This document shows positions 16,891 to 25,344 of a DNA stretch of 64,000 bases, one piece after another; position 1 is the stretch's first letter; every line of letters begins with the position of its first letter. The stretch covers positions 38,605-102,604 of the forward strand of contig NZ_SJZG01000010.1 in the NCBI RefSeq assembly GCF_004959775.1, in the 5' to 3' direction. A program made the translations under genes and the position numbers. The notes beneath the pieces are model-generated. The model did not search any database. It was not told where the DNA came from and was given only the letters and a program-made list of their open reading frames with translations. This stretch comes from Agromyces sp. H66 (GTDB taxonomy: Bacteria > Actinomycetota > Actinomycetes > Actinomycetales > Microbacteriaceae).

Positions 16891-18114
16891 ATGTCTGGAA
16901 ACAGGGCGGTCGCCTATCAGGGGCCGGGCGTGGTCAAGGTCATCGACACCGACTACCCCGATTTCGAGCTTCACGACGGACCGGGTGTGAATCCCGCGAA
17001 CATCGGCCGGAAGATCCCGCATGGGGTGATCCTCAAGACCGTCGCGACGAACATCTGCGGGTCCGACCAGCACATGGTGCGCGGTCGCACGACAGCGCCC
17101 GAAGGGTTGGTGCTCGGTCACGAGATCACCGGCGAGGTCGTGGAGGCCGGCCCCGACGTCGAGTTCATCAAGGTCGGCGACCTCGTGTCGGTGCCGTTCA
17201 ACATCTCGTGCGGACGCTGCCGCAACTGCAAGGAGGGCAAGACGGGCATCTGCTTGAACGTCAACCCCGATCGGCCGGGCAGCGCCTACGGCTACGTCGA
17301 CATGGGCGGATGGGTCGGCGGGCAGGCCGAGTACGTGCTCGTGCCCTACGCGGACTGGAACCTCTTGAAGTTCCCCGACCGCGATCAAGCGCTCGAGAAG
17401 ATCCTCGACCTCGCGATGCTGTCCGACATCTTCCCGACCGGCTTCCACGGCGCGGTCACCGCCGGGGTCGGCGTGGGTTCCACCGTCTACATCGCCGGTG
17501 CAGGACCGGTCGGGCTGGCAGCGGCGGCCGGTGCGCAGTTGCTCGGCGCGGCCGTCGTCATCGTCGGCGACCTCAACGAAGACCGGCTCGCGCAGGCCCG
17601 CAGCTTCGGCTGCGAGACCGTCAACGTGGGCCAGGGATCCGTGCCCGACCAGCTCGAGCAACTCCTCGGTGTGCCCGAGGTGGATGCCGCGGTCGACGCC
17701 GTGGGATTCGAGGCGCGCAGCGAAGGTCACGGTGCCGACGCGAAGGAAGCACCGGCGACCGTGCTCAACTCGCTGATGACGGCGACCGCTGCGGGCGGGG
17801 CCATCGGGATTCCCGGACTCTACGTGACGGGTGACCCGGGGGCCGTCGACGAGGCCGCCAAGGTCGGATCGCTCTCGATCAGCCTTGGCACCGGGTGGGC
17901 GAAGTCACTGTCGTTCACCACTGGCCAGTGCCCCGTCATGCGCTACAACCGGCAGCTCATGATGGCGATCCTGCACGACAAGGTCCACATCGCCGACGCC
18001 GTCAACGCCAAGGCGATCAGCCTGGACGACGCGCCGCAGGGGTACGCCGAATTCGACGCCGGCGCCGCCACCAAGTACGTCCTCAATCCCAACGGGTACA
18101 TCAAGGCAGCCTGA
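16891..18114 (+). CDS. fdhA: formaldehyde dehydrogenase, glutathione-independent (zinc alcohol dehydrogenase family)
   Basis: Oxidises formaldehyde to formate with NAD+ without added glutathione, a detoxification role in the cytoplasm. The 407-residue product has the catalytic zinc Cys in NICGSDQHMVRGR near residue 55, GHE in LGHEITGEVVEAG near 75, the structural-zinc Cys cluster SCGRCRNCKEGKTGIC near 110 and a Rossmann motif GAGPVGLAAAAGAQ near 204. Closely related proteins include formaldehyde dismutase, which I cannot exclude. ATG at 16891 follows GGGGGAG. A hairpin at 18128-18161 ends the unit. Confidence 0.9.
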   Translation: MSGNRAVAYQGPGVVKVIDTDYPDFELHDGPGVNPANIGRKIPHGVILKTVATNICGSDQHMVRGRTTAPEGLVLGHEITGEVVEAGPDVEFIKVGDLVSVPFNISCGRCRNCKEGKTGICLNVNPDRPGSAYGYVDMGGWVGGQAEYVLVPYADWNLLKFPDRDQALEKILDLAMLSDIFPTGFHGAVTAGVGVGSTVYIAGAGPVGLAAAAGAQLLGAAVVIVGDLNEDRLAQARSFGCETVNVGQGSVPDQLEQLLGVPEVDAAVDAVGFEARSEGHGADAKEAPATVLNSLMTATAAGGAIGIPGLYVTGDPGAVDEAAKVGSLSISLGTGWAKSLSFTTGQCPVMRYNRQLMMAILHDKVHIADAVNAKAISLDDAPQGYAEFDAGAATKYVLNPNGYIKAA

Positions 18115-18127
18115 CCCGGGTGCGCAT

Positions 18128-18161
18128 GAACGCCCGGAGCAGCAGAGCGCTCCGGGCGTTC
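18128..18161. terminator. hairpin terminator after formaldehyde dehydrogenase
   Basis: Perfect 13-base arms GAACGCCCGGAGC (18128-18140) and GCTCCGGGCGTTC (18149-18161) with an eight-base loop, 14 bases after the stop codon. There is no T-run. Confidence 0.75.
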
Positions 18162-18258
18162 CCTCTGCGTGCAGTCGCGCGACGGTCAGGCGGTTGCCTG
18201 CCGGACGACGTCTCCCTGCCACGAATCATCCCGCTACTCCGGCCGGCGAACCGTGCAC

Positions 18259-19647
18259 TCAATCGATCCCGGTGGTCTTCGTGCCTGCCCCGCGCGCGGC
18301 CTTCACGTGCTCGTAGGCCGCGAGCGCGGCGGCCCGACTCTCGCGCAGGTCGACGATCGGCTCGGGGTACGCGTCGGTGCCGACCTCGGTCACCCAGCGC
18401 CGCACGTATTCGCCGCGCGGGTCGAACTTGGTCGCCTGCAGCTCGGGGTTGAAGACGCGGAAGTACGGCGCGGCATCCGCCCCCGAACCGGCGACCCACT
18501 GCCAGTTGAACGCGTTCGCGGCGGCATCGGCGTCGACGAGGGTGTCCCAGAACCACTCCTCGCCGCGCCGCCAGTCGATGAGCAGGTTCTTCGTGAGGAA
18601 CGACGCGACGACCATGCGCACCCGGTTGTGCATCGCACCCGTCGCCCACAGCTCGCGCATGCCCGCGTCGACGAGCGGCACGCCGGTGCGGCCCCGCTGC
18701 CACGCGCGAAGCGCAGCCTCGTCGAGCGGCGGCCACGGGAACGCGTCGAACTCCGGGCGCCAGTTGCGCGTGGCGAGGTCGGGCGCGTGGAACAGCACGT
18801 GCCACGCGAACTCCCGCCAGCCGAGCTCGGCGAGGAAGCGCGCGGCGCCCCCGCCGCCGGCCCGTCGCTCGCGAACCGCGTGCCAGACCTGGTATGGACT
18901 CAGCTCGCCCCAGCGCAGGTGCGGCGAGAGGCGGGAAGTCGCCGCGAGCGCCGGCCGGTCGCGGCCCTCGTCGTAGCCGTCCAAGTCGTCGGCGATGAAC
19001 TCCTCGAGTCGGGCATGGGCGGCGTCGGCGCCCGGCGTCCACGTCCGGCGGAGCCCCTCGGCCCAGTCGGGTCGGGTGGGCAGCAGGCCCCAGTCGTCGA
19101 GCACGTCGCCCGCGGCATCCGTGCCCTCGATCGTCTCGGGAGGCGGGAGCGGATGTCGCGGCGCGGGCGCCGCGGTGCAGGCACGCCAGAACGGGGTGAA
19201 CACCGAGAACGGCGTGCCCTGACCGGTGCGGATCGTCCACGGCTCGAACAGGAGGCTCGCCGCGAAGCTGCGCGCGTCGATGCCGCGGCCCGCGAGTTCG
19301 GCCTTCAGTGCAGTGTCGAGCTCGCGCTCGGCGCCGCCGTAGCGCCGGTTCCAGAACACCGCCCCGGCGCCGGTCTCGTCGACGAGCGAGCGGATGACGC
19401 CCGCCGCCGCTCCCCGACGCAGCACGAGCGTGCCGCCGATCCCCTCGAGCGACGCCGAGAGCGCGGTGAGGCTGCCGTGCAGCCACCACTTCGCCGCGCC
19501 GCCGAGCGCACGCACGCCGGGCGATTCCTCGTCGAGCACGTAGACGCACACGACGGGGTCGCCACGGAGGGCGGCGGCGGCCAGCGCCGGGTGATCGGCG
19601 ACGCGCAGGTCGTCGCGGAACCAGACGATCGTCGGGGTATCCGCCAT
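18259..19647 (-). CDS. phrB: deoxyribodipyrimidine photolyase
   Basis: Light-driven repair of cyclobutane pyrimidine dimers with FAD. The 462-residue protein begins TIVWFRDDLRVADHPAL, the antenna-domain signature. The C-terminal FAD domain shows FLAELGWREFAWHVLFH, WQRGRTGVPLVDAGMREL, TGAMHNRVRMVVASFLTKNL and DADAANAFNWQWVAGSG-like segments in the usual order. ATG at 19647. It starts 25 bases after the end of the MFS gene upstream, so both probably share a transcript. A partial copy of its central part lies at 16662-16778. Confidence 0.93.
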   Translation of the reverse strand: MADTPTIVWFRDDLRVADHPALAAAALRGDPVVCVYVLDEESPGVRALGGAAKWWLHGSLTALSASLEGIGGTLVLRRGAAAGVIRSLVDETGAGAVFWNRRYGGAERELDTALKAELAGRGIDARSFAASLLFEPWTIRTGQGTPFSVFTPFWRACTAAPAPRHPLPPPETIEGTDAAGDVLDDWGLLPTRPDWAEGLRRTWTPGADAAHARLEEFIADDLDGYDEGRDRPALAATSRLSPHLRWGELSPYQVWHAVRERRAGGGGAARFLAELGWREFAWHVLFHAPDLATRNWRPEFDAFPWPPLDEAALRAWQRGRTGVPLVDAGMRELWATGAMHNRVRMVVASFLTKNLLIDWRRGEEWFWDTLVDADAAANAFNWQWVAGSGADAAPYFRVFNPELQATKFDPRGEYVRRWVTEVGTDAYPEPIVDLRESRAAALAAYEHVKAARGAGTKTTGID

Positions 19648-19672
19648 GCGGCGACCATAGCCGACGGCGCGG

Positions 19673-21118
19673 TCAGGCCGCAGCCGAGGCCGCCCCCGCG
19701 GCCGTCCCCGCCGCCGCAGGCCGCGCCGCCGCTCGTGCCGCAGCCCGGGCGATCGCCCACGTGCCGAGTCCCGACGCGAGGAAGATCGCGGCGAGGATCG
19801 CCCACCCGGCGAGCCCGTGCGCGAGCGCCGTCGACGTCACGACGAGCGGCGCCGCGAGGGCGCCGACCGAGTAGCCCATCCCGAACACGCCCTGGTAGGT
19901 GCCCGCCCGCACCGGGTCGGCGAGCTCGAAGCTGAGTCCCCAGCCGCCGGCCTGCGAGAGCACCTCGGCGAACGCGTGGGCGAGGGCCGCGACGACGATG
20001 ACGGCGATCGCGAACCCCATCGGCAGTCCCGCGGCCGACGCGTACACGAGGCATGCGGCCGCCATGAGCCACGCGGCGATCGCCGACACGCGGCCTGCCG
20101 TGCGCAGATCGTGGGTGCCGCGCGAGAGCGGCACCTGGAACAGCACCACGATGCCCGTGTTGAGGATGATCACGGCGGCCACGAGCACCTCGGGCGCCGC
20201 GGTCTCGTTCGCGATCCAGAGCGGCACGCCGATCTCGCCGACGCCGAACTGCATGCCGAAGATCGCGCTGAGGGCGGTGAGGGCGAGGTAGCGCGGGTCG
20301 CGCCAGGGCGAGTGGGCGCGCAGGGCGCGCCGTTCGGCGCGGGCGGATGCCGCGACATCCGTCGATCCCGTCATCGTCGTCACGGGTGCGCTGAGCGGCC
20401 GGCTCGGCGCGTCGACCGAGGCGGGCAGGCGCATGAGCTGGATGACGCTGACGAGATACATCAGCCCGGCGCCGGCGATGGTCCACCGATAGGCGTCGGC
20501 GGTGCCCGCGACGAGGGCCAGCGCACCGATGCCCGAGCCCACCGCGATCGCCACATTCGTGACGGAGCGCAGCACCGCGCGGGCGTGAACGCGGCGCGCG
20601 CCGTCGAACGCGCGCGCGATGATCGCCATGCGCGTGGAGTTCGACGCCTGCCCGACGGCCCCGACGAGCACGGCGATGACGAGCGCGGTGACGAAGTCCT
20701 GCACGAAGACGTAGCAGACGAGGCCGATGCCGTCGAGCGTCGAGAGCACGACGAGCAGGCGCCGGGCGCTCAGGCGGTCGGCGAGCCATCCGCCCGCGAG
20801 CGAAGCCAGCACGCCCGCCCCGCTCGCGGCGGCGAGCACGAGGGCGACCTCGTGCGCCGCGAGCCCGACGATGAGCGTGAAGTAGAGCACCGTCACGGCG
20901 AGGAACACGCCGCGGCCGACCCGGCTGATCAAGGTCGCGATGACGAGGATGCGCAGCACGGGGTCGTCGACGGATGCCGCGAGGCGTCGCACGAAGCCTC
21001 GGGGTGCGGCCGGGGCATCCGCTTCGGTCGTGGCTCCGGCGGAGGCGACTGCGTCGTCGTCGGGCTCGGGATCGATGGCGGGGAAGGTGCCGGTGTCGGG
21101 GGAGGGTGGATGGCTCAC
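19673..21118 (-). CDS. MFS transporter
   Basis: A 481-residue membrane protein with about twelve hydrophobic helices. A hydrophilic N-terminal extension of about 50 residues (Asp/Ala/Glu-rich) precedes the first helix. The loop GGWLADRLSARRLL near residue 112 is the MFS signature between helices 2 and 3. The C-terminal tail is Ala-rich. Efflux is inferred; the substrate is unknown. It is divergent from the ArsR-type regulator at 21175, whose operator lies in the 56-base spacer, so it is probably that regulator's target. phrB follows in the same direction. Confidence 0.82.
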   Translation of the reverse strand: MSHPPSPDTGTFPAIDPEPDDDAVASAGATTEADAPAAPRGFVRRLAASVDDPVLRILVIATLISRVGRGVFLAVTVLYFTLIVGLAAHEVALVLAAASGAGVLASLAGGWLADRLSARRLLVVLSTLDGIGLVCYVFVQDFVTALVIAVLVGAVGQASNSTRMAIIARAFDGARRVHARAVLRSVTNVAIAVGSGIGALALVAGTADAYRWTIAGAGLMYLVSVIQLMRLPASVDAPSRPLSAPVTTMTGSTDVAASARAERRALRAHSPWRDPRYLALTALSAIFGMQFGVGEIGVPLWIANETAAPEVLVAAVIILNTGIVVLFQVPLSRGTHDLRTAGRVSAIAAWLMAAACLVYASAAGLPMGFAIAVIVVAALAHAFAEVLSQAGGWGLSFELADPVRAGTYQGVFGMGYSVGALAAPLVVTSTALAHGLAGWAILAAIFLASGLGTWAIARAAARAAARPAAAGTAAGAASAAA

Positions 21119-21158
21119 GGATCCGTTCTCCCAGAACCGAATGACGCGTCGAAATCGA

Positions 21159-21175
21159 TGTAGCGTAGTGCTACA
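21159..21175. promoter_or_regulatory. operator overlapping the ArsR-type regulator start
   Basis: TGTAGC-GTAGT-GCTACA is a perfect inverted repeat whose last base is the A of the regulator ATG (21175). The inner GTAGTGCTAC is itself a palindrome. The position fits simultaneous control of the regulator and the divergent MFS gene. Confidence 0.65.
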
Positions 21176-22134
21176 TGTTGCGCTACCTGCTCACCGAGGA
21201 CGACGTCGGCGCCGTGCGATTCGGCATCTCGCCGCTGAACGAGCTCGCCCTCTCGTTGCGGGCCATCCATCAGCCTGAGCGGTTCCCGTTGCAGCTCGGC
21301 TGGCTGCGTCGCACCGAGCAGGCCCGGGCACGGCTCGACCTGGCCACCCTCTCCGCGCTCATCGACGAGCGCATGTGGACGCCCGACTTCCTGAACCCCC
21401 GGCCGTCGTCGCCGCTCACGAGACTCGACGACGAGTTCACGGCGCTCCTCGCGACCCCGCCAGAAGTATTCAGGGCCGACCTCGTCGCGGTGCACGGGCG
21501 CGTGCCCGAGCCGTTCCTCGGGTCGACGGACGCGGCGCTTCGAAGGATCGTGCGCGCCCTGCGGCAACTCTGGGAGACGTGCTTCGAACCGTACTGGCCG
21601 CGCATGCGCGCGGTGCTCGAAGCCGACGTGGTGTACCGCGGGCGTCAGGTGGCGCAGTCGGGCCTCGCTGCGATGCTGAACGGGCTGTCGTCGCGCATCT
21701 CCTACGAGCACGGCGTCGTCTCGGTGCGGCTCTCCGATCCGCGCGAGCGCACCTACGCGATCGACGGCAATGGGCTCACGCTCGTGCCGACCCTCTTCAC
21801 GAGGCGGGTCTCCGTGCCCGTCGGCGAGGGCCCGCCCACGATCATGTACTCGGCGCGAGGCCAGGGCGCCCTGTGGGAGGCCGAACGGATCGCGAACCCA
21901 GCCGCCGTGGCCGCGGTGCTCGGCGAGACCCGGGCGCGCCTCCTCGCCGCGCTCGGCGACCCGGCGTCGTCGACCGAGCTGGGCGTGCGGCTCGGCGTCA
22001 CCGCCTCGGCCGTCAACCAGCACCTGCGCGTGCTGCGCGACGCGGGGCTCCTCGTGAGCACGCGGTACGGACGCAGCGTGCTGTACCTGCGCAGCGAGCT
22101 CGGCACCGCGCTGCTCGAGGCCCGCACCGGGTAG
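21175..22134 (+). CDS. ArsR-type winged-helix transcriptional regulator (DUF5937-like N-terminal domain)
   Basis: A 319-residue regulator. Residues 1-230 form an uncharacterised helical domain typical of actinobacterial DUF5937 proteins, with FGISPLNELALSLRA near the start. The C terminus (about 245-315) is an ArsR winged helix with SSTELGVRLGVTASAVNQHLRVL as the HTH followed by the wing. No metal-binding CxC motif is present, so it is not a metal sensor of the ArsR type. ATG at 21175 overlaps its own operator, with no ribosome binding site. Probable target: the divergent MFS gene. Confidence 0.82.
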   Translation: MLRYLLTEDDVGAVRFGISPLNELALSLRAIHQPERFPLQLGWLRRTEQARARLDLATLSALIDERMWTPDFLNPRPSSPLTRLDDEFTALLATPPEVFRADLVAVHGRVPEPFLGSTDAALRRIVRALRQLWETCFEPYWPRMRAVLEADVVYRGRQVAQSGLAAMLNGLSSRISYEHGVVSVRLSDPRERTYAIDGNGLTLVPTLFTRRVSVPVGEGPPTIMYSARGQGALWEAERIANPAAVAAVLGETRARLLAALGDPASSTELGVRLGVTASAVNQHLRVLRDAGLLVSTRYGRSVLYLRSELGTALLEARTG

Positions 22135-22143
22135 GGCGCCCCG

Positions 22144-22794
22144 TCAGTCCGCGGAGACCGGGAGGCTGTGCCAGGTCTCGAACGCGACGGCCGCCGCCCC
22201 CTCGACGTCGCCCGCGGCGCACAGCCGGATCAGCTCATCATGGCGGTCGGGCGAGCGCCGGCCGTCGGCCGACGCGAACCGCACTCGCTCGATCCGTCGC
22301 AGCACGGGCATGAACTGCTCGAGGACCGTGGCGATCGCCCGGTTGCCGGCGACCGTCACCGGGATGTCGTGCAGCTCGTCGTCGGCACGGAGCGCCGCGT
22401 CGATGTCGCCGGCGTCGATGGCGGCGGCGAACCGGCGGGCCGCGTCGCGCATCGCATCGAGGTCCGCGGCGGTGAAGTGGTCGACGGCCTCCCGGACGGC
22501 GAGCTCGTGCATGGCGGCGACCACGTCTCGCGCGTCCCGCGTCGCACGCACGTCGAGCGAACTGACGACCGTCGACCGGCCGGGACGGGCGACCACGAGC
22601 CCGCCCTGGGCGAGGCGGAGGAGTGCTTCGCGCACGGGAGTGCGACTGACGCCGAGCCACGTCGCGAGCTCGCCGTCCTTCAGCTGTTCGCCGGGAGCGA
22701 AGGTGCCGTCCACGATCGCGTCGCGGAGGCGCGTGTAGACGTCGTCTCGCAGGAGAGAGCGGTCGACGGGTGGGCGATGCGTGGGAATGGGCAC
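22144..22794 (-). CDS. GntR-family transcriptional regulator (FadR/FCD subfamily)
   Basis: A 216-residue repressor-type protein. The N-terminal winged helix contains LRDAIVDGTFAPGEQLKDGEL and WLGVSRTPVREALLRLAQGG. The C-terminal FCD domain is all-helical, with acidic and His residues that bind metal or an acid ligand (for example DELHDIPV near 145). The start is taken as GTG 22794 because the HTH begins a few residues later. There is no good ribosome binding site. It is divergent from the TRIC-like gene with TGCAATAT repeats between them. Ligand unknown. Confidence 0.82.
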   Translation of the reverse strand: MPIPTHRPPVDRSLLRDDVYTRLRDAIVDGTFAPGEQLKDGELATWLGVSRTPVREALLRLAQGGLVVARPGRSTVVSSLDVRATRDARDVVAAMHELAVREAVDHFTAADLDAMRDAARRFAAAIDAGDIDAALRADDELHDIPVTVAGNRAIATVLEQFMPVLRRIERVRFASADGRRSPDRHDELIRLCAAGDVEGAAAVAFETWHSLPVSAD

Positions 22795-22799
22795 ACCAC

Positions 22800-22842
22800 A
22801 TATTGCACACAAAATCAGGAGGATCGATAGTGAATGCAATAT
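22800..22842. promoter_or_regulatory. inverted ATATTGCA repeats in the GntR/TRIC divergent spacer
   Basis: ATATTGCA (22800-22807) and TGCAATAT (22835-22842) are exact inverted copies about 27 bases apart in an AT-rich island (22795-22855) of an otherwise GC-rich window. They may be two half-sites or two separate sites of the GntR regulator. Confidence 0.45.
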
Positions 22843-22945
22843 ATTACATACGCGGAGCGTTACCAGTCGTCGGCCATGTGATCCGAAGCGGCGCACGCAC
22901 CACGAAAGCGGGGCGTTCGCCACATCCACCCGGAAGGACCTCGCA

Positions 22946-23614
22946 ATGACCGAGATCATGCCGTTCGTCATCCCGCTGTGGGCGGAACTCGCCGCCGTCG
23001 GGCTCGGCGCGCTGCAGGGCGCGCTCTTCGCCGGCGCGTTCACCGACCGCCGCATCGACGTGCTCGGCGTGGTGCTCATCGGCATCGGCGTCGCGCTCGG
23101 GGGAAGCCTGCTGCGCGACATCCTGCTCGGCGAGCCTCCGGTCGTCATCCGCGGTGAGTGGTACCTCCCCGTCGCTGCGGCGGTGGCGCTGATCGGGATG
23201 TCGCTGCAGCGGGCGTTCGCCCGCCTCGACACCGTGATCCTCGTGCTCGACGCCGTGACGATCGGCCTCTTCGGGGCGATCGGCACGTCGAAGGCCCTCG
23301 CGCTCGGCGTGCCCGCCGGCCCCGCGGTCTTCGTGGGCGCCGCGGCGGCGGTCGGCGGCTCCGTGTTGCGGGACGTGACGCTCAACGTGCCGGTTGCGCT
23401 CTTCCACGTCGGGTCGCTCTACGCCGTCGCCGCAGCCGCGGGCGCCGTGCTGCTCGTCGTGCTCGTGGCGGGCGGCGTCCCGGCGCTCTATGCCGCCATC
23501 GGGGGCGTCGTGGTCACGACTGTGATCCGACTCCTCGCCGTGCGGTTCGGTTGGAGCTTCCCCGAGCAGCAGGCGCTCGTCGTGCGGCGCCGTCGGCGCT
23601 CCCGCCTGGCGTAG
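22946..23614 (+). CDS. TRIC-type (UPF0126) cation channel family membrane protein
   Basis: A 222-residue membrane protein with seven hydrophobic segments. It contains the internally duplicated glycine-rich motif of the prokaryotic TRIC family: GGSLLRDILLGEPP near residue 53 and GGSVLRDVTLNVPVA near 137. Bacterial TRIC homologues form trimeric monovalent-cation channels. Some members act as amino-acid-linked transport proteins, so the physiological role is open. ATG at 22946 follows GGAAGGA. Control by the divergent GntR protein is inferred. Confidence 0.82.
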   Translation: MTEIMPFVIPLWAELAAVGLGALQGALFAGAFTDRRIDVLGVVLIGIGVALGGSLLRDILLGEPPVVIRGEWYLPVAAAVALIGMSLQRAFARLDTVILVLDAVTIGLFGAIGTSKALALGVPAGPAVFVGAAAAVGGSVLRDVTLNVPVALFHVGSLYAVAAAAGAVLLVVLVAGGVPALYAAIGGVVVTTVIRLLAVRFGWSFPEQQALVVRRRRRSRLA

Positions 23615-23668
23615 GTGCACTCGAGGACGGGGCGGGCCCATCGGTCGCCCCGCCCGTGCGCCATCGAG

Positions 23669-23700
23669 TTGCATTCGGTACTCGGGTACAGGTTTACCGT
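23669..23700 (+). promoter_or_regulatory. MerR-type promoter with long spacer
   Basis: TTGCAT (23669-23674) and a -10-like TTTACC/TACCGT (23693-23700) are about 18-20 bases apart. The spacer contains an imperfect dyad running from CGGTA to TACCG and including GTACTCGGGTAC. Overlong spacers with a central dyad are the hallmark of promoters activated by MerR proteins. It fits the MerR gene two positions downstream. Confidence 0.5.
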
Positions 23701-23706
23701 GGAGTC

Positions 23707-24054
23707 ATGAGTACGGAAACGCTGAACTGGGTCCCGTCGTCATGCACCCTGCCGACGGTCGAGCGGCCGCTCCGAGAGCGGGAGTTCGAGCGCCTCTTCG
23801 CGTCGGAGCTGCGCGACGTGACTCGAACCTCGGCGACGAGCGCGGAGTTCGCGCTCACGTCGCGGAGCGTCGCCGCGGCTCGCGACCTGGCCGGCCGCGA
23901 GACCTCCTGCTGCTCCTTCTTCACCTTCGACATCCGCGACGACGGCGTCGAGGCCGTCATGTCCATCGCCGTTCCACCGGCGCACACGGCGGTGCTCGAG
24001 GCGATCGTCGGCTCGGCGCTGCGCGCCCGCGATTCGAGAGCGGCCGGAGCATGA
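23707..24054 (+). CDS. small cysteine-containing protein cotranscribed with MerR
   Basis: A 115-residue soluble protein, family not named with confidence. Cys residues lie in SSCTLPTVERPLR near residue 13 and as a vicinal pair in GRETSCCSFFTFDI near 68, a possible thiol metal or electrophile site. The product ends with a short basic tail. Its stop overlaps the MerR start (ATGA). The promoter ahead looks MerR-regulated, so it is probably the main regulated product. Metal or thiol stress is an inference from the Cys pattern and context. Confidence 0.7.
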   Translation: MSTETLNWVPSSCTLPTVERPLREREFERLFASELRDVTRTSATSAEFALTSRSVAAARDLAGRETSCCSFFTFDIRDDGVEAVMSIAVPPAHTAVLEAIVGSALRARDSRAAGA

Positions 24055-24473
24055 CCCTCCGCGCCGGAGAGGTCGCCCAGCGCGCCGGTGTCAACCTGCA
24101 GACGCTGCGCTACTACGAACGCCGCGGCATCCTCTCGGAGCCCGACCGCAGCCTCGGCGGTCACCGCCGGTACGACGACGACACGGTGCTCGTGCTCCAG
24201 GTGGTCAAGGCCGCGCAGGCGCTCGGGTTCTCGCTCGACGAGATCGCCGAGCTCATGGACATCGGGTCGCATGCGCACCGCCGTCGCCCACGGCTCGCCG
24301 ACCGGGCACGTGCGAAGCTGGTGCAGGTGCGCGAGAAGATCGCCGCCCTCCAGCAGATCGAGGCGACCCTCGAGCGTGCGATCGAGGCAGGGTGCGACGA
24401 CCTTGCCGTGTGCGCCCTCGAGGAGGACTGCCCGATCCCGTTCCCATCCATCGCGGCGCGAAGCGCGAGTTGA
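24051..24473 (+). CDS. MerR-family transcriptional regulator
   Basis: A 140-residue activator. The N-terminal winged helix reads AGEVAQRAGVNLQTLRYYER followed by GGHRRYDDDTVLVLQVVKAAQ. A long dimerisation helix (RAKLVQVREKIAALQQIEAT) follows. The C-terminal effector loop holds Cys in GCDDLAVCALEEDC, three thiols that could bind metal as in MerR/CueR/ZntR relatives, although the pattern is not one I can assign to a metal. It overlaps the upstream small gene by four bases. Confidence 0.87.
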   Translation: MTLRAGEVAQRAGVNLQTLRYYERRGILSEPDRSLGGHRRYDDDTVLVLQVVKAAQALGFSLDEIAELMDIGSHAHRRRPRLADRARAKLVQVREKIAALQQIEATLERAIEAGCDDLAVCALEEDCPIPFPSIAARSAS

Positions 24474-24549
24474 CCGCCGGTCGTCGGTCGCCGTGCGCCG
24501 GCCGCCGTGCGTCGTCCGCCGTCCGCGCGGACGCCCGGGAAGCGCGGGT

Positions 24550-25344
24550 TCAGCCGCGACGCAGCCAGCGCGCCACGCGCTCCCGCAGCGCCGCCGTCTG
24601 CGCGGCCGGCCCGTCGTCGCGGCCCGGGACGAGCTCCATGGGCGTGCGCAGGCCGCCCGCCCACTGCTCCGCGACGGCGACGGGATGCACGGGGTCGCGC
24701 ATGGCGCCGACCACGAGCGAGCGGATGTCGCGGGCGCCGAGCTCTGCGAGCTCGGACTCGGCGTCGAACGCGCGGTTGCGCGGGATCTCGACGAGTCGCA
24801 TGGCCCGGCGGGAGGCATCCGGTGCCTGGAACTGGGCGAGGAGCGCCCGCCCGCCCGCCGGCGACACGGCGGCGACCCGCTGGTAGACCTCGCGCTCCTG
24901 GAACTCGGCGGCCCCGGCGGGACCCGCGTCGGCGAGGATCTGCCCGATGACGGGGAACGGCCGCAGGTGCTCGGGAAGCGACCGGTCGTCGAACGACGGC
25001 CGCACGAACACCGCGCGCGCGACGGGCAGCAGGCCCGCGAGCGCGATGCGCAGCGCGATCGCCGCGCCCATCGAGATGCCGATGATCGTGACCGGCTCCG
25101 ATGCCGAGCGCGTCCCGCGCCCCGCGTCGGCCATCGCCGCGGGCACCTGCTCGCAGACCTCGACGGCGAGACGGTCGATCGCGAAGTCCGCGGGTTCGCC
25201 GACCGCGAGGAAGCCGCCGTGCGCCCGCACGTCGGGGGCGATGACGATCTCGTCGCCGCCCGAGACCTCCTGCACCACCGGCTCGAAGAGCCCGAGCGGC
25301 TGGCGCCGGTCGGCCCCGAGCCCGTGCAGCAGCACGGTCGTCAC
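24550..25344 (-). CDS. alpha/beta hydrolase
   Basis: A 264-residue cytoplasmic hydrolase. HGLGADRR after the first strand is the oxyanion-hole region. The nucleophile elbow is GISMGAA near residue 98 (Ser). A late GRDDGPA near 245 occupies the region where the Asp/His part of the triad is expected, but the usual catalytic His is not obvious. GTG 25344 overlaps the stop of the YqaJ-like nuclease gene by four bases (GTGA), so the two are translationally coupled. Substrate unknown. Confidence 0.75.
   Translation of the reverse strand: MTTVLLHGLGADRRQPLGLFEPVVQEVSGGDEIVIAPDVRAHGGFLAVGEPADFAIDRLAVEVCEQVPAAMADAGRGTRSASEPVTIIGISMGAAIALRIALAGLLPVARAVFVRPSFDDRSLPEHLRPFPVIGQILADAGPAGAAEFQEREVYQRVAAVSPAGGRALLAQFQAPDASRRAMRLVEIPRNRAFDAESELAELGARDIRSLVVGAMRDPVHPVAVAEQWAGGLRTPMELVPGRDDGPAAQTAALRERVARWLRRG

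Noticed and set aside
19305-20789. Alternative reverse-strand frame inside the MFS and photolyase genes
   Set aside because: Arg-rich out-of-frame translation; the true frames show membrane helices and photolyase motifs.
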